A stretch of DNA of 40,424 nucleotides from Phycisphaerae bacterium (GTDB lineage Bacteria > Planctomycetota > Phycisphaerae > Sedimentisphaerales > Anaerohalosphaeraceae), in contig JAAYCR010000060.1 of the NCBI GenBank assembly GCA_012729675.1, forward strand, positions 1 through 40,424, given 5' to 3'. Under the pieces are notes generated by a model, which was given only the letters and a program-made list of their open reading frames with translations, was not told where the DNA came from and ran no database searches. The translations under genes and the position numbers were made by a program. This document shows, one piece after another, positions 25,293 through 34,129 of this stretch; within the stretch, counting starts at the first letter, position 1, and every line of letters starts with the position of its first letter.

Positions 25293-26575
25293 GGCGCTGC
25301 ACTGGTTTCAATCGTTACCAACCGTGACGCTGGATAATAAAAAGACAAAATCTCGCGATAGCTGCGTCCTTGTCGGGCTTGTCCCTGTGCACCGCACTGA
25401 CAAAGCCCCACGCCGTGGCCGAAACCCCGACCATTTTCAAACAACAATCCGTCTTGGCTCTTGGTCATTGTGGCCAAGATGCTTTTGAGTCGGCGACCCG
25501 TCGGGTCCAGCGACAAGCGAAAATCTTCGCCGCGCAGCGTACTTGTTCGTCCGTTGGCGCCGGTCAGCCGCACTTGGGTAATGCGTCCTGCCGCACCTTC
25601 CCGAATCACATCTACATCCGTGATCCGCTCCAGCCGCTGCAGCGAGGCATACCGCATCATCAATCGCTCCGAGACCTGGTCCATCGAGTAAAACACCGGT
25701 TCCCAGAAAAAATCTCTGTGTCGGGCCACCGATTCGCACCACGGACAGGCCACGCCCGGCAGCGGCACAAGATCGTCACCGAACACATATCGGCTCTCTT
25801 CGGTGTGTCCGCCGCAGGACGAACTGTAATAGGCCGGGAACACCCACTCGTTGCCGTTTGCGTCCGGCCCGATCAGGATCTGGCCGGTCGTGTCAAGCAC
25901 GGCCTGTCGCACCCGCGAATTTTCCGCCGATAGCCCGCTATACATCTGATTGGCCTGCGTTCGCGCAATGTCCCAGTCACGCCCCGCCCCGAATCGATGC
26001 TGAATCGAAAGGCAATATGTCCGGGCGGCAACCGCTTGGGCCTTGAGCGCTTCCGGCTCCCAATAACTGTGCATCTCGGCGCCGATGACACCCAGCAGAT
26101 AAGACTCCAGCGGGACATAGTTGACAGCCATTACGCTTTCGCCGTCGTCATTCATCAGCAATTTCAGATTCCCGCGGAACCCTTCGCCGTTGAGGACAAA
26201 ATAATACGGGTCGTTGGGGACCAGCAGCACCTGGCTGCTAAGCAGATGTTCGCCGACGCGGATACGTCCGTCCGTCAGCTCCATGTGCAGTGCTGTGCTG
26301 TCCGAAAAATCAACCACCTCGCCGTTGCCGATTCCTTCGGCCGTGAATCCGGCCGGCGTTTCCAGCGTCCATTCTCTTAGATTGCCAAAGAGCAAAACGC
26401 GAACCCATGTCCGCTCCGGACTGTCGATTCCGACCGTCGGGGTCACGGCGTCGCGTTTTTTACATCCCGTTATCAAGACGGCCGCTGCGATACAAACCCA
26501 CAATCCCGCCCAACGCGGCACCCTGCGCCGGCTGCGGCTCATCTTCAACGCTTTTATTTCAGTCACAACATTCAT
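25289..26575 (-). CDS. SpoIID/LytB-domain lipoprotein (peptidoglycan-active candidate)
   Basis: 428 aa from ATG 26575; ATG 26542 would give a shorter, more typical lipoprotein n-region. The signal is RRRVPRWAGLWVCIAAAVLITGC with a lipobox cysteine near residue 40. The SpoIID domain spans ~150-420: VPLESYLLGVIGAEMHSYW (with the conserved Glu), EALKAQAVAARTYCL, YYSSSCGGHTEES, VACPWCESV and GRGFGHGVGLCQCGAQGQA, ending ILSFYYPA. SpoIID proteins cleave denuded glycan strands as lytic transglycosylases; here the role is probably cell-wall remodelling in a non-sporulating cell (inference). It sits between the TPR/alphaCTD gene and tgt. Confidence 0.9.
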   Translation of the reverse strand: MNVVTEIKALKMSRSRRRVPRWAGLWVCIAAAVLITGCKKRDAVTPTVGIDSPERTWVRVLLFGNLREWTLETPAGFTAEGIGNGEVVDFSDSTALHMELTDGRIRVGEHLLSSQVLLVPNDPYYFVLNGEGFRGNLKLLMNDDGESVMAVNYVPLESYLLGVIGAEMHSYWEPEALKAQAVAARTYCLSIQHRFGAGRDWDIARTQANQMYSGLSAENSRVRQAVLDTTGQILIGPDANGNEWVFPAYYSSSCGGHTEESRYVFGDDLVPLPGVACPWCESVARHRDFFWEPVFYSMDQVSERLMMRYASLQRLERITDVDVIREGAAGRITQVRLTGANGRTSTLRGEDFRLSLDPTGRRLKSILATMTKSQDGLLFENGRGFGHGVGLCQCGAQGQARQGRSYREILSFYYPASRLVTIETSAAP

Positions 26576-26609
26576 TCCCGCCGCGCCGGACAGTGGGCGC
26601 AGCGCCGGT

Positions 26610-27905
26610 TTAGTCGATCTTTCGCAGGGTCAATCCAAACTTCGCCAGTTTATCTTTGATTTCGTTGAGGCTGGTCACGCCGAAGTTTTTGCACCCCAGC
26701 AGTTCCGATTCGGTTTTGCTGACCAGATCGTAAAACGTGTTAATCCCCAGCCGCGACATCGCCCGCCGCGCCCGGACGGTCAATTCTAGATCCTCAATCC
26801 CTTTTTGCATCAATTCCGCATTGGCTTCCTGTTCGACCTCGTCATCCGGTGTGTCCTCATTTTTTTCTTCCAGCGCCATGCCCAGCCGCAGGTTTTTGCT
26901 ATCCAGAATCTTTTTGATCTCGACCAGGCTCGTTTCGCCGAAATTCTTATACGCCAGCAGTTCGGTCTCCGACGTCCGCAGCAGATCGCCCAGCGTGCAA
27001 ATATTCATTTTCTTGAGACAATTTCGGCTCCGTACCGACAGTTCAAAATCGGTTATCGGAATTTCGAGAATCTTTTTATGCCGATCCCGGCGTTTTTCCC
27101 GTTCCTCGTCATAAATCATCACACGAGAGCTTTGTATATCCCCCAGGTACATTGCCGCCTTCTGATGGTTCGGGTGCGACGCCAGAACCATTCGCACGCA
27201 CGCCTCGGCCTGATCATATTCCGCGCGGTCCTCGTGCATCACCGCCAGATTCAGCAGGGCATTAACCATCGGCGGCACCCGGCTTGCCAGCCGCTTATAG
27301 TACATCATCGCCTCGTTTTCGTCCCCGCGAAGATCACAGGCGTAAGCCAGTTGGAAGATCGCCTCGTCGTGGTTCGCGTCCAGTCCCACCGCTTTTTCAT
27401 ACTGTCCGACCGCCTTTCCATACTCCCCGGCCGCGTCAAAAAGTCGCCCCCGCTGATAATGATAGGCGGCGCTGACATTCTCGAAATTTGCGCACGCCTT
27501 CATCTCCTTTTCCGCCTTGTCCGCAGTCTGAGCGCAGCGCCAAGTCTCGGCCTTTTCCAGCGAGACGGTCAGGGCATCGGCGCCAGCCTTGCCCGCCTTA
27601 CCAAACTGCTCAATCGCCGCGTCAAATGCCTTGAGCCGGCGGCTGATCGTCCCCATCGCCAAAAATTTCTGGGCACAGTCCTTTCCTTTTTCCAGTTGTT
27701 CCGCCGCCGCTTTATAATCTCCGCATAAGAACAGCCCCAGCCCGACGGTCAGGGCGTCCTTCTGTTTGTCAATTTGAGCACGAAACGCGATACGGTTGCG
27801 TTCGCTGGCGTTGACAATGCGGCCGAGCTTTTTAATATCTTCAAAGCTGGGCAATGTTCCTTCGAACAGTTTAACAGGTGCCTCGGCCAATGATAATGCT
27901 GCCAT
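26610..27905 (-). CDS. TPR protein with two RNA polymerase alpha C-terminal-like domains
   Basis: 431 aa, no signal peptide. Residues ~50-260 form TPR-like helical repeats (AYHYQRGRLFDAAGEYGKAVGQYEKAVGLD, EAIFQLAYACDLRGDENEAMMYYKRLA, NALLNLAVMHEDRAEYDQAEACVRMVL). Two alphaCTD/HhH-like domains follow: ~293-353 (ITDFELSVRSRNCLKKMNIC, LLAYKNFGETSLVEIKKIL) and ~370-431 (IEDLELTVRARRAMSRLGIN, LLGCKNFGVTSLNEIKDKL). They closely resemble RpoA C-terminal domains, yet no alpha N-terminal domain is present. It may bind DNA, RNA or transcription factors as a scaffold; the function is unknown. The start is ATG 27905 with GGAG upstream. It heads the spoIID-tgt-yajC-secDF series, with two promoter candidates upstream. 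Confidence 0.85.
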   Translation of the reverse strand: MAALSLAEAPVKLFEGTLPSFEDIKKLGRIVNASERNRIAFRAQIDKQKDALTVGLGLFLCGDYKAAAEQLEKGKDCAQKFLAMGTISRRLKAFDAAIEQFGKAGKAGADALTVSLEKAETWRCAQTADKAEKEMKACANFENVSAAYHYQRGRLFDAAGEYGKAVGQYEKAVGLDANHDEAIFQLAYACDLRGDENEAMMYYKRLASRVPPMVNALLNLAVMHEDRAEYDQAEACVRMVLASHPNHQKAAMYLGDIQSSRVMIYDEEREKRRDRHKKILEIPITDFELSVRSRNCLKKMNICTLGDLLRTSETELLAYKNFGETSLVEIKKILDSKNLRLGMALEEKNEDTPDDEVEQEANAELMQKGIEDLELTVRARRAMSRLGINTFYDLVSKTESELLGCKNFGVTSLNEIKDKLAKFGLTLRKID

Positions 27906-28030
27906 CTTTTTTGGACTCCGAAATTTCTGATTTCTCGTTAATTTAGTTTCCCGAAAATCCCGCCGTTACGGTTCGTATCCAAGCCGTTTAGAGGAATTTT
28001 GAGGTACTTCTACATCAATTTAAACGAGGC

Positions 28031-28058
28031 ATTATATACAACTTCAAAACTTTTGCAA
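28031..28058 (-). promoter_or_regulatory. Promoter candidate P2 of the TPR/alphaCTD operon
   Basis: TTGCAA (28053-28058), 16-nt spacer, perfect TATAAT (28031-28036) on the minus strand. Confidence 0.5.
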
Positions 28059-28155
28059 TAGGAATTTTCAAGACAAAAACATATCTTCTATCTCGAGTTT
28101 AGGGACGGTTATTGATTACCACGTGCAGATACGGAACAGGTAAAGCCACCCTGTC

Positions 28156-28182
28156 ATTATACACTGCTGGAAATACGGTCAA
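28156..28182 (-). promoter_or_regulatory. Promoter candidate P1 of the TPR/alphaCTD operon
   Basis: TTGACC (28177-28182), 15-nt spacer, TATAAT (28156-28161) on the minus strand, followed by GACAGGGTGGC. It shares GTGTATAATGACAGG exactly with 39802-39816 and most of its layout with 11737-11764. Confidence 0.5.
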
Positions 28183-28251
28183 CTTTGGCGGCCAGAATTA
28201 AGTCGTTTTCGTGCAGGCCGCCGACACCGTCCAGCACTTGCGCATACAAAA

Positions 28252-28288
28252 GGACTGGATCGCATGTGTGCCATCCAGCCCCTTTTTC
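28252..28288 (-). terminator. Terminator-like hairpin downstream of the FlgM-like gene
   Basis: GGACTGGAT (28252-28260) pairs with ATCCAGCCC (28273-28281), with one mismatch in 9 pairs. T runs flank it on both strands (CTTTTT on plus, CCTTTTG on minus), so it may work in both directions. Confidence 0.6.
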
Positions 28289-28329
28289 GCTGAAGATACT
28301 CCGTTAGGGTCTATCCGCCATCCGTGGCT

Positions 28330-28599
28330 TTATATCCCTTCGCTGAGCAGTTTTTCAGCTGCCGCTTCCAGCGCGCGTTGATTGAACAGTGTGCCGTCGG
28401 CCAACGCCTGTCGTGCCTGGGCGACAGCATCCCGGCCGTCAGGCTCGACAAGTGCCTTTTCCAGTAGCTTCTCAAGGCCTTTGCCCAGTTCAATGCCAGG
28501 ATCAGCAGCCTTTGTGGCGTGTTGTCTTTCTGTTTGGGCCGAGCCTTTAAACTCGGCGACCAGCGGCGAAATCAAATTGTTATAAGCATTTATCTGCAT
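28330..28599 (-). CDS. Small protein, FlgM (anti-sigma-28)-like
   Basis: 89 aa starting MQINAYNNLISPLVAEFKG. The C-terminal half DAVAQARQALADGTLFNQRALEAAAEKLL resembles the sigma-binding helices of FlgM (pattern: short helix, A-x-G-turn, A-E-x-L-A-x-x-L-L). The rest is polar and probably disordered, as in FlgM. There is no flagellar gene in the window, so the assignment rests on this short similarity. The start is ATG 28599 without a clear Shine-Dalgarno site. A hairpin terminator follows. It is divergent from the BioF-like gene. Confidence 0.55.
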   Translation of the reverse strand: MQINAYNNLISPLVAEFKGSAQTERQHATKAADPGIELGKGLEKLLEKALVEPDGRDAVAQARQALADGTLFNQRALEAAAEKLLSEGI

Positions 28600-28805
28600 T
28601 TTTAAGCCAATTTTTCAGGTTATTATTGCATTTTCAATACTATTTTCGTGGGTTTTTCTGATTTCTTAAGTATTTTTCCAAATTTTTTTGTTTCATCGTG
28701 AAATATATACTATATGTAAGGCCGTTGCGACCCTTTGAAGCACAGATAACACAAAACAGAATTTTAAAGATATTTAATTTCAGAAAGCGAAAGCAAAAAA
28801 GAGCA

Positions 28806-29987
28806 ATGTCGTCGCCTATTAATATATCCAATTTCGAGTCCATTTCCGATGAGCTTGATCGACTTAAAACAGAGCACCTGATTCGGCGGTGCGACTGCGT
28901 TGAATCGGCGCAGGGGCCGCGGGTGCGTCTGGCCGACTGTACGGAAAAGGTGCTGTTTTGCAGCAACAATTATTTGAATCTGGCCGGGGACAACCGGGTC
29001 ATTGAGGCGGCTGTCGAGGCGATGCGGGCGTATGGATTCGGTGCGGCCGCGGCCCGGCTGGTCAGCGGGACGATGCGGCCGCATATCGAACTGGAAGAGA
29101 AAATGGCCCGTTTTTTGCGGAAAGAAGCGGCCCTCTATCTGCCCAGCGGCTGGACGGCCAATCAGGCGCTGCTGACTGCGCTGCCGCAAAAGGGCGACCT
29201 TGTACTGATCGACCGTTTTGACCATGCGTCGATTATTGACGCCGTGCGCGCCGGACAGGCCGAGTTTCGCACGTATCGGCGCGACCGGCCCGAACGCCTG
29301 GAGCGGATGCTGGCCGAGGGGGGCTACAAACACGCGTTCATCGTCACCGAAAGCGTGTTTTCGATGGACGGCGACACGGCCGACATCAAGACACTGGTTG
29401 CGCTCAAGCGGCGATACGGCGCGATCTTAATCGTCGATGAGGCGCATGCGTTAGGTTGTATAGGGCCGAGAGGGGCCGGTCTGTGCGAGGAGATGGGGGT
29501 TTTGGACGAAGTGGACATTATTGTCGCTCCGCTGGGCAAGGCCGTGGCGGCCACGGGCGGGATCATTGCCGGGCCGCGTGTGGTCATCGACTATCTGGTC
29601 AACAGGGCACGTCCCTTTATCTATACGACTGCCTGTCCGCCGGCGATTGCAGCCGGGGCGGCCAAGGCCATCTCTATAATTGAGGCTGAGCCGGAGCGGC
29701 GCCGGCGACTTAACGACGCGGCGGCCCTGTTGCGGGCGCGGCTGACGGCGATTGGACTGGATATTGGACAGAGTACGACGCATATTGTGCCGGTTGTGCT
29801 CGGAGAGGCTGAAAAAGCGATGGCCGTGTCAAAGTCGCTTTACGAGGCCGGTTATTATGTGGTCGCCATCCGCCCGCCAACCGTACCGCCCCGGACCGCA
29901 CGGCTGCGCATTTCCGTCCAAGCCGACCATGCGCAGGCGCAAATAACGGGATTATGCGAGGCACTGAAAGCTATTTTGAAGAGTTGA
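28806..29987 (+). CDS. PLP-dependent alpha-oxoamine synthase, BioF/KBL-like
   Basis: 393 aa, a usual length, from ATG 28806; an upstream in-frame start at 28698 would add an unconserved Lys/Arg-rich stretch. It joins an amino acid and an acyl-thioester with loss of CO2, or runs the related KBL reaction. Motifs: FCSNNYLNLAGD (51-62), ARLVSGTMRPHIELEEKMARFL (83-104), the pyridine-stacking region FDHASIIDAVRAG (138-150), VDEAHALG (210-217, D211 to the ring nitrogen) and the Schiff-base lysine K245 in VAPLGKAVAATGG. BioF usually reads G(S/T)GGSRL where this reads GFGAAAARL. No biotin genes are adjacent, so a role in biotin, threonine or lipid metabolism cannot be decided. Confidence 0.82.
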   Translation: MSSPINISNFESISDELDRLKTEHLIRRCDCVESAQGPRVRLADCTEKVLFCSNNYLNLAGDNRVIEAAVEAMRAYGFGAAAARLVSGTMRPHIELEEKMARFLRKEAALYLPSGWTANQALLTALPQKGDLVLIDRFDHASIIDAVRAGQAEFRTYRRDRPERLERMLAEGGYKHAFIVTESVFSMDGDTADIKTLVALKRRYGAILIVDEAHALGCIGPRGAGLCEEMGVLDEVDIIVAPLGKAVAATGGIIAGPRVVIDYLVNRARPFIYTTACPPAIAAGAAKAISIIEAEPERRRRLNDAAALLRARLTAIGLDIGQSTTHIVPVVLGEAEKAMAVSKSLYEAGYYVVAIRPPTVPPRTARLRISVQADHAQAQITGLCEALKAILKS

Positions 29988-30186
29988 CCGGCGATTTCCG
30001 AGTGTGTAATAGAAGGCGCTTGCTGAAATATTTCATTGCGTTCTTTTCCCTTGAAAGGTAGGATCAGCAATTTAATGTCTATTGTGGATTTGTTCGCGTT
30101 GGCAAAGCATCCTGGTCTTATGCGGGTTGGGAGAAACCGTGATTGTATCTTATCAGAACCGGAATGAAGACTTTTTGGGAGATATA

Positions 30187-32418
30187 ATGATGTTTTGTAA
30201 ATGCATTATAATGGGTTTATGTCTGACAGCATCGGCGGCATTGGCGCAACAAAGCAATCGCGTGGACCTCGGACGCTTATCGACCGGATCAAGCGTTTCA
30301 TTTGTCAGAACCGCGGATGGCGAATGGGGCATCGGAATCTCCGGGGGCGCCGCCCCTGGCCTGATGCAGCGACAGCCCGCGCAGATTGAGGTCTTCACCG
30401 ATGAAGAGAATATCCGTCACCTTGCCGCCGGATACAAGACCATCGAGAAAACAGCAGTAGGCGTCACGGCTCAGGCTGAAATTCCTTATGCTGAAGGGGT
30501 CGTCTTTCACGTCCATGACCGCTGGAGTGCTGACGGAGCTGCCATTTCCGTCAGCCGAAAGGTGGACATCACAGGGAAGGCGTCCGGCGGATTTTATTCT
30601 TCCGTCAGCCTGACTATCGATCCTTCCGTTATGTGGTCGGACATTGACTTCATGGCGCCGGGTACGATTTACGGGGATCCCACGTATAATGGCGAGCGTG
30701 CGGTTGGAGGGGTGCGTAACCATGAAGCCCGGAATTTCCAAATGCGGGAGGATGTCCTCTCAGCCCCGCTGTTTGCGCTCTCATTTAAGAACGGTTCTTC
30801 CATTGCCGTGCTCAATCCAGCCCCGCGCGGTGATACAACGACAGCCGAGACCCGACTTTCTCAACCGGTGATGACCGATGCACGGTTTCAGTTCGGTGCT
30901 CTCGGGGCCTGGCAGACGGACGACAATCCGGTCGAGTTTGGTTTCCGGTTTCCCGGCACGGTGAGCAGTTCGGCAGGCATGCGCGGCGCCCCGGCAGGAC
31001 AGAGATGGACGCGGCGGTATCACCCGATTGCCCCAGAGACAGACCACAAATTCCAGGTAAGTTTTCGCTTTGGTCAGAATGAATCATTCCCGGAAGTGAC
31101 TCGGAATGCATGGCGGTGGGCATGGAACACGCTGAATCCGCCTGTTATATATACTGATATCGAGCAGATGCGCACGGTTTTATTAGACCACTTGGCCGCC
31201 CATGCAGCAACTATAGACGGCCGAACCGCCATCCCGTTTGTGCTGAACACGATCACGGATGAGCGGCAATGGAACTATACCATGGTGGCGATAGGATTTG
31301 TGGGCAAGAACATCGAGTGCGCAGACCAGTTGCTGCGTGAAGGAGATCGCGATAGCACCGAACGTGGACAGATGATGCGGCAGACAGGTCTGGCGATTAT
31401 CGCGTCCCTGATCAAGGCACTTGAGAAGGTGCCGCTCATTGGGACCGGCTATGACCTTGCCACCGGAGGGCCTTGGACGGGGGATCACCAGGAATGGGTG
31501 GCCCCCTGGCTGCGGAATGCGACCGAAGGGATGCGGGTATTGATGCACGCATACCGTCGAGAGCGATCGCTCGGCCGTGAACATCCGGAGTGGTTTAACT
31601 GGGTCAAGTCCTACGCGGATTGGCTGATCCAGCAGCAGAGACCGGACGGGTCGTTCCCGCGCCGGTGGAAACCGGGAAGCAGCGAGGTCGAGGAGTCATC
31701 GGGAACGTCGAGCTACTGCCCCGTGCCGCTGCTGGTCATCATGAGCGAAGAGACGGGCGATCCGAAGTATAAAGAAGCGGCCATCCGTGCGGCGGAATAC
31801 GTATGGACCAACTGGGGATACAAGGGGCTCTTTATCGGCGGGACTATCGACAATCCGAACATCACTGATAAAGAAGCCGGGATGCTCAGTTTGGAAGCGT
31901 TTTTGAGTCTCTACGAATCAACGAAGGAACCCAAATGGCTCCAGCGTGCCCAGGTCGCGGCGGACTTCACTGAAAGCTGGATCTGGATATGGGACGTGCC
32001 GATGCCGCTGGACGCAGAGGATTCCGAACTGCACTGGAAAAAGGGCGTGCCGGCGCTGGGATTCCAAGGCATCGCCACAGCCCACGCCGGCAGTGTGGAT
32101 CAGTACCTGGATTGGTCTGTGCCCACCTACGCAAAACTGTATAAACTGACCAACGATGAGCATTACCTGAATGTGGCACGGGTGCTGCTGCATAACACCA
32201 AATCGATGGTTGCTCTGCCGGGACGCCAGTTCGATCTGAAAGGAATCGGGTTTCAGCAGGAAGGATGGCGTATGGGGCCGGGAGGATCCGGACGCGGCGT
32301 CGGCGGGCATCGCTTTTGGCTGCCGTGGATTTCCGCCAACCACCTCTACGGCATAACAGGCATGGAGGAATATGACCCCGCTCTGTATAAAAGACTGTCC
32401 GTCAAGCCCGGGATGTAA
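30187..32418 (+). CDS. Secreted alpha-helical-barrel protein, probable glycan-active enzyme of unknown family
   Basis: 743 aa from ATG 30187 (GGGAG upstream; the frame is open from 30082). The signal peptide is MMFCKCIIMGLCLTASAALA. Residues ~25-330 look beta-rich (FHVHDRWSADGAAISVSRKV, TRRYHPIAPETDHKFQVSFRF). Residues ~340-730 look like an (alpha/alpha) barrel with regularly spaced helices and aromatic-rich loops: SYADWLIQQQRPDGSFPRRW, EESSGTSSYCPVPLLVIMSE, DKEAGMLSLEAFLSLYEST and GRGVGGHRFWLPWISANHLYG. A beta-sandwich followed by a helical barrel is common in polysaccharide lyases and several glycosidases. I cannot name a family or catalytic residues. An esterase gene follows by 77 nt on the same strand, and a GH127 gene lies opposite. 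Confidence 0.75.
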   Translation: MMFCKCIIMGLCLTASAALAQQSNRVDLGRLSTGSSVSFVRTADGEWGIGISGGAAPGLMQRQPAQIEVFTDEENIRHLAAGYKTIEKTAVGVTAQAEIPYAEGVVFHVHDRWSADGAAISVSRKVDITGKASGGFYSSVSLTIDPSVMWSDIDFMAPGTIYGDPTYNGERAVGGVRNHEARNFQMREDVLSAPLFALSFKNGSSIAVLNPAPRGDTTTAETRLSQPVMTDARFQFGALGAWQTDDNPVEFGFRFPGTVSSSAGMRGAPAGQRWTRRYHPIAPETDHKFQVSFRFGQNESFPEVTRNAWRWAWNTLNPPVIYTDIEQMRTVLLDHLAAHAATIDGRTAIPFVLNTITDERQWNYTMVAIGFVGKNIECADQLLREGDRDSTERGQMMRQTGLAIIASLIKALEKVPLIGTGYDLATGGPWTGDHQEWVAPWLRNATEGMRVLMHAYRRERSLGREHPEWFNWVKSYADWLIQQQRPDGSFPRRWKPGSSEVEESSGTSSYCPVPLLVIMSEETGDPKYKEAAIRAAEYVWTNWGYKGLFIGGTIDNPNITDKEAGMLSLEAFLSLYESTKEPKWLQRAQVAADFTESWIWIWDVPMPLDAEDSELHWKKGVPALGFQGIATAHAGSVDQYLDWSVPTYAKLYKLTNDEHYLNVARVLLHNTKSMVALPGRQFDLKGIGFQQEGWRMGPGGSGRGVGGHRFWLPWISANHLYGITGMEEYDPALYKRLSVKPGM

Positions 32419-32495
32419 AAGGAATACCTATGAGTTTTTAGCTTTTAACGCTGTGTACGATACAAGAATCAGCACACCGTGAAAGGAACCCCTGT

Positions 32496-34058
32496 ATGTG
32501 CAAAGGAAATTTTTTAGTTGCGATGTTTGTACTTCTGACAATTGGCTGCGCCCTCGCTCAGCAGCCCGAACCGGTCAGCGTCGAAGGCGGACGGCTGCAG
32601 GGAATCTCCGAAAATGGATTGACCGTTTATCGAGGTATCCCGTTTGCCGCTCCTCCGGTGGGCGAATTGCGTTGGCGCCCGCCTCAACCGGCAGCCAAAT
32701 GGGAGGGCATACGGCAAGCCGCAGAGTTCGCTCCGGGACCGATACAGGGGGGAAATCCGCCATCGGGCAAGAGCGAAGATTGTCTGTACCTGAATGTCTG
32801 GACCCCGGCCAAATCCGCAGGCGACCGTATCCCTGTACTCGTCTGGATCTATGGCGGCGGTTTTGGCGGCGGGGCCACCTCCGAACGCAATTACAGCGGT
32901 GAGAATCTGGCCGCAAAAGGCGTGGTGCTGGTCAGCATTGCCTACCGCGTCGGACAACTTGGATTTTTGGCACATCCCGAATTGAGTGCTGAAAGCCCGC
33001 ATCGCGTGTCCGGGAATTATGGTTTGCTGGATATGATCGCCGGTCTTCAATGGGTACAGAAGAATATCGCCGCGTTCGGCGGTGATCCGGATAAGGTGAC
33101 GATATTCGGTGAATCGGCGGGAGGAATCGCCGTCAGCATGCTCTGCGCATCCCCGCCGGCCAAAGGGCTGTTCCACGGGGCCATTTCACAAAGCGGCGGC
33201 TCGTTCGGACCGCCGCGACTGACGACCTTTCCCGGCGAGAACCTCAAACGCCTCGCCGATGCGGAACGCTCCGGAGAGGCGTATGTCACGAGCGCGGGGG
33301 TCTCGTCCATCGCGGAATTGCGAAAGATCGATGCGAACAATCTCCCGGGCGGCCGGGGAGTGGGCATGTCGTGGCCGATTATCGATGGTTGGGTGATTCC
33401 CGATGATCAGTACAAGCTCTATGAGGCGGGCCGCTTCAATGACACGCCGATTCTGGTAGGCTACAACTCCGACGAAGGTGCGAGTTTTTCTCCGCCGCGT
33501 ACACCGCAAGCGTATATCGAAAGCGTTAACGAACGCTACGGCCCCTTTGCGGAAAGGCTTCTCAAGGCCTATCCGGTGGGTTCCGACACAGTCCCGAAAA
33601 CCGCTCGCGACTTGGCCCGTGACGCGGCGTTCGGCTGGCACACATGGGTGTGGGCGCGTCTTCAGTCCAAAATGGGCAAATCCAAGGCCTACTTTTACTA
33701 TTTCGATCAGCATCCGGACTACCCGGCCGACTCCCCTCGGGCCGGTTACGGCTCCCCCCACGGCCAGGAGGTCGCCTATGTCTTCCAGCATCTGAACCCT
33801 TCGAGTCCGCAGACAACCAAATCAGATCTGGCGATCTCCGAAGCCATGGCCGTCTATTGGACCAATTTCGCCAAATACGGACATCCCAACGCTGACGGAG
33901 TCCCTGAATGGCCGGCGTTTAGCGATGACAATCCGGTCGTGATGCACTTTCGCCAGACACCTCAGTGCGGCCCGGTACCCGATGCCGAATCCCTAAAAGT
34001 TCTGGATGCCTACTTCGCGTGGCGACGGACGCCGGAAGGTCAGGCATGGGCAAAATAG
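32496..34058 (+). CDS. Secreted type-B carboxylesterase
   Basis: 520 aa. The signal peptide is NFLVAMFVLLTIGCALAQQ; its lone cysteine (C18) sits in IGCAL, so a lipoprotein is possible but not favoured. Alpha/beta-hydrolase of the COesterase family: GIPFAAPPVGELRWRPP (~47-63), SEDCLYLNVWTP (93-104), oxyanion YGGGF (119-123), nucleophile S207 in GESAGG, SDEG acid region and the catalytic His in GSPHGQEVAYVF. It would remove acyl groups such as acetyl or feruloyl esters from glycans or other esters. The start ATG 32496 has AAAGGA. It is probably co-transcribed with the preceding barrel protein. Confidence 0.92.
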   Translation: MCKGNFLVAMFVLLTIGCALAQQPEPVSVEGGRLQGISENGLTVYRGIPFAAPPVGELRWRPPQPAAKWEGIRQAAEFAPGPIQGGNPPSGKSEDCLYLNVWTPAKSAGDRIPVLVWIYGGGFGGGATSERNYSGENLAAKGVVLVSIAYRVGQLGFLAHPELSAESPHRVSGNYGLLDMIAGLQWVQKNIAAFGGDPDKVTIFGESAGGIAVSMLCASPPAKGLFHGAISQSGGSFGPPRLTTFPGENLKRLADAERSGEAYVTSAGVSSIAELRKIDANNLPGGRGVGMSWPIIDGWVIPDDQYKLYEAGRFNDTPILVGYNSDEGASFSPPRTPQAYIESVNERYGPFAERLLKAYPVGSDTVPKTARDLARDAAFGWHTWVWARLQSKMGKSKAYFYYFDQHPDYPADSPRAGYGSPHGQEVAYVFQHLNPSSPQTTKSDLAISEAMAVYWTNFAKYGHPNADGVPEWPAFSDDNPVVMHFRQTPQCGPVPDAESLKVLDAYFAWRRTPEGQAWAK

Positions 34059-34105
34059 AGGGTAACGTAAGATCGGCAGTGATAGCTATTCGAACACGAT
34101 TATCC

Positions 34106-34129
34106 GGATAGTGTATTATTCCACTATCC
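34106..34129. repeat. Hairpin at the 3' end of the GH127 gene
   Basis: GGATAGTG (34106-34113) and CACTATCC (34122-34129) pair around an 8-nt loop that contains the GH127 stop codon, between convergent genes. There is no T run, so it is a weak terminator candidate at best. Confidence 0.4.

Larger units (their letters stand above)
27906..28329. other. Regulatory intergenic region upstream of the TPR/alphaCTD operon
   Basis: About 420 bases without a gene. It contains two promoter candidates for the leftward operon (28031-28058 and 28156-28182) and a terminator-like hairpin for the small gene to the right (28252-28288). The leader to the TPR gene would be 120 to 245 nt. No ORF or recognised RNA family is seen. 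Confidence 0.55.
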
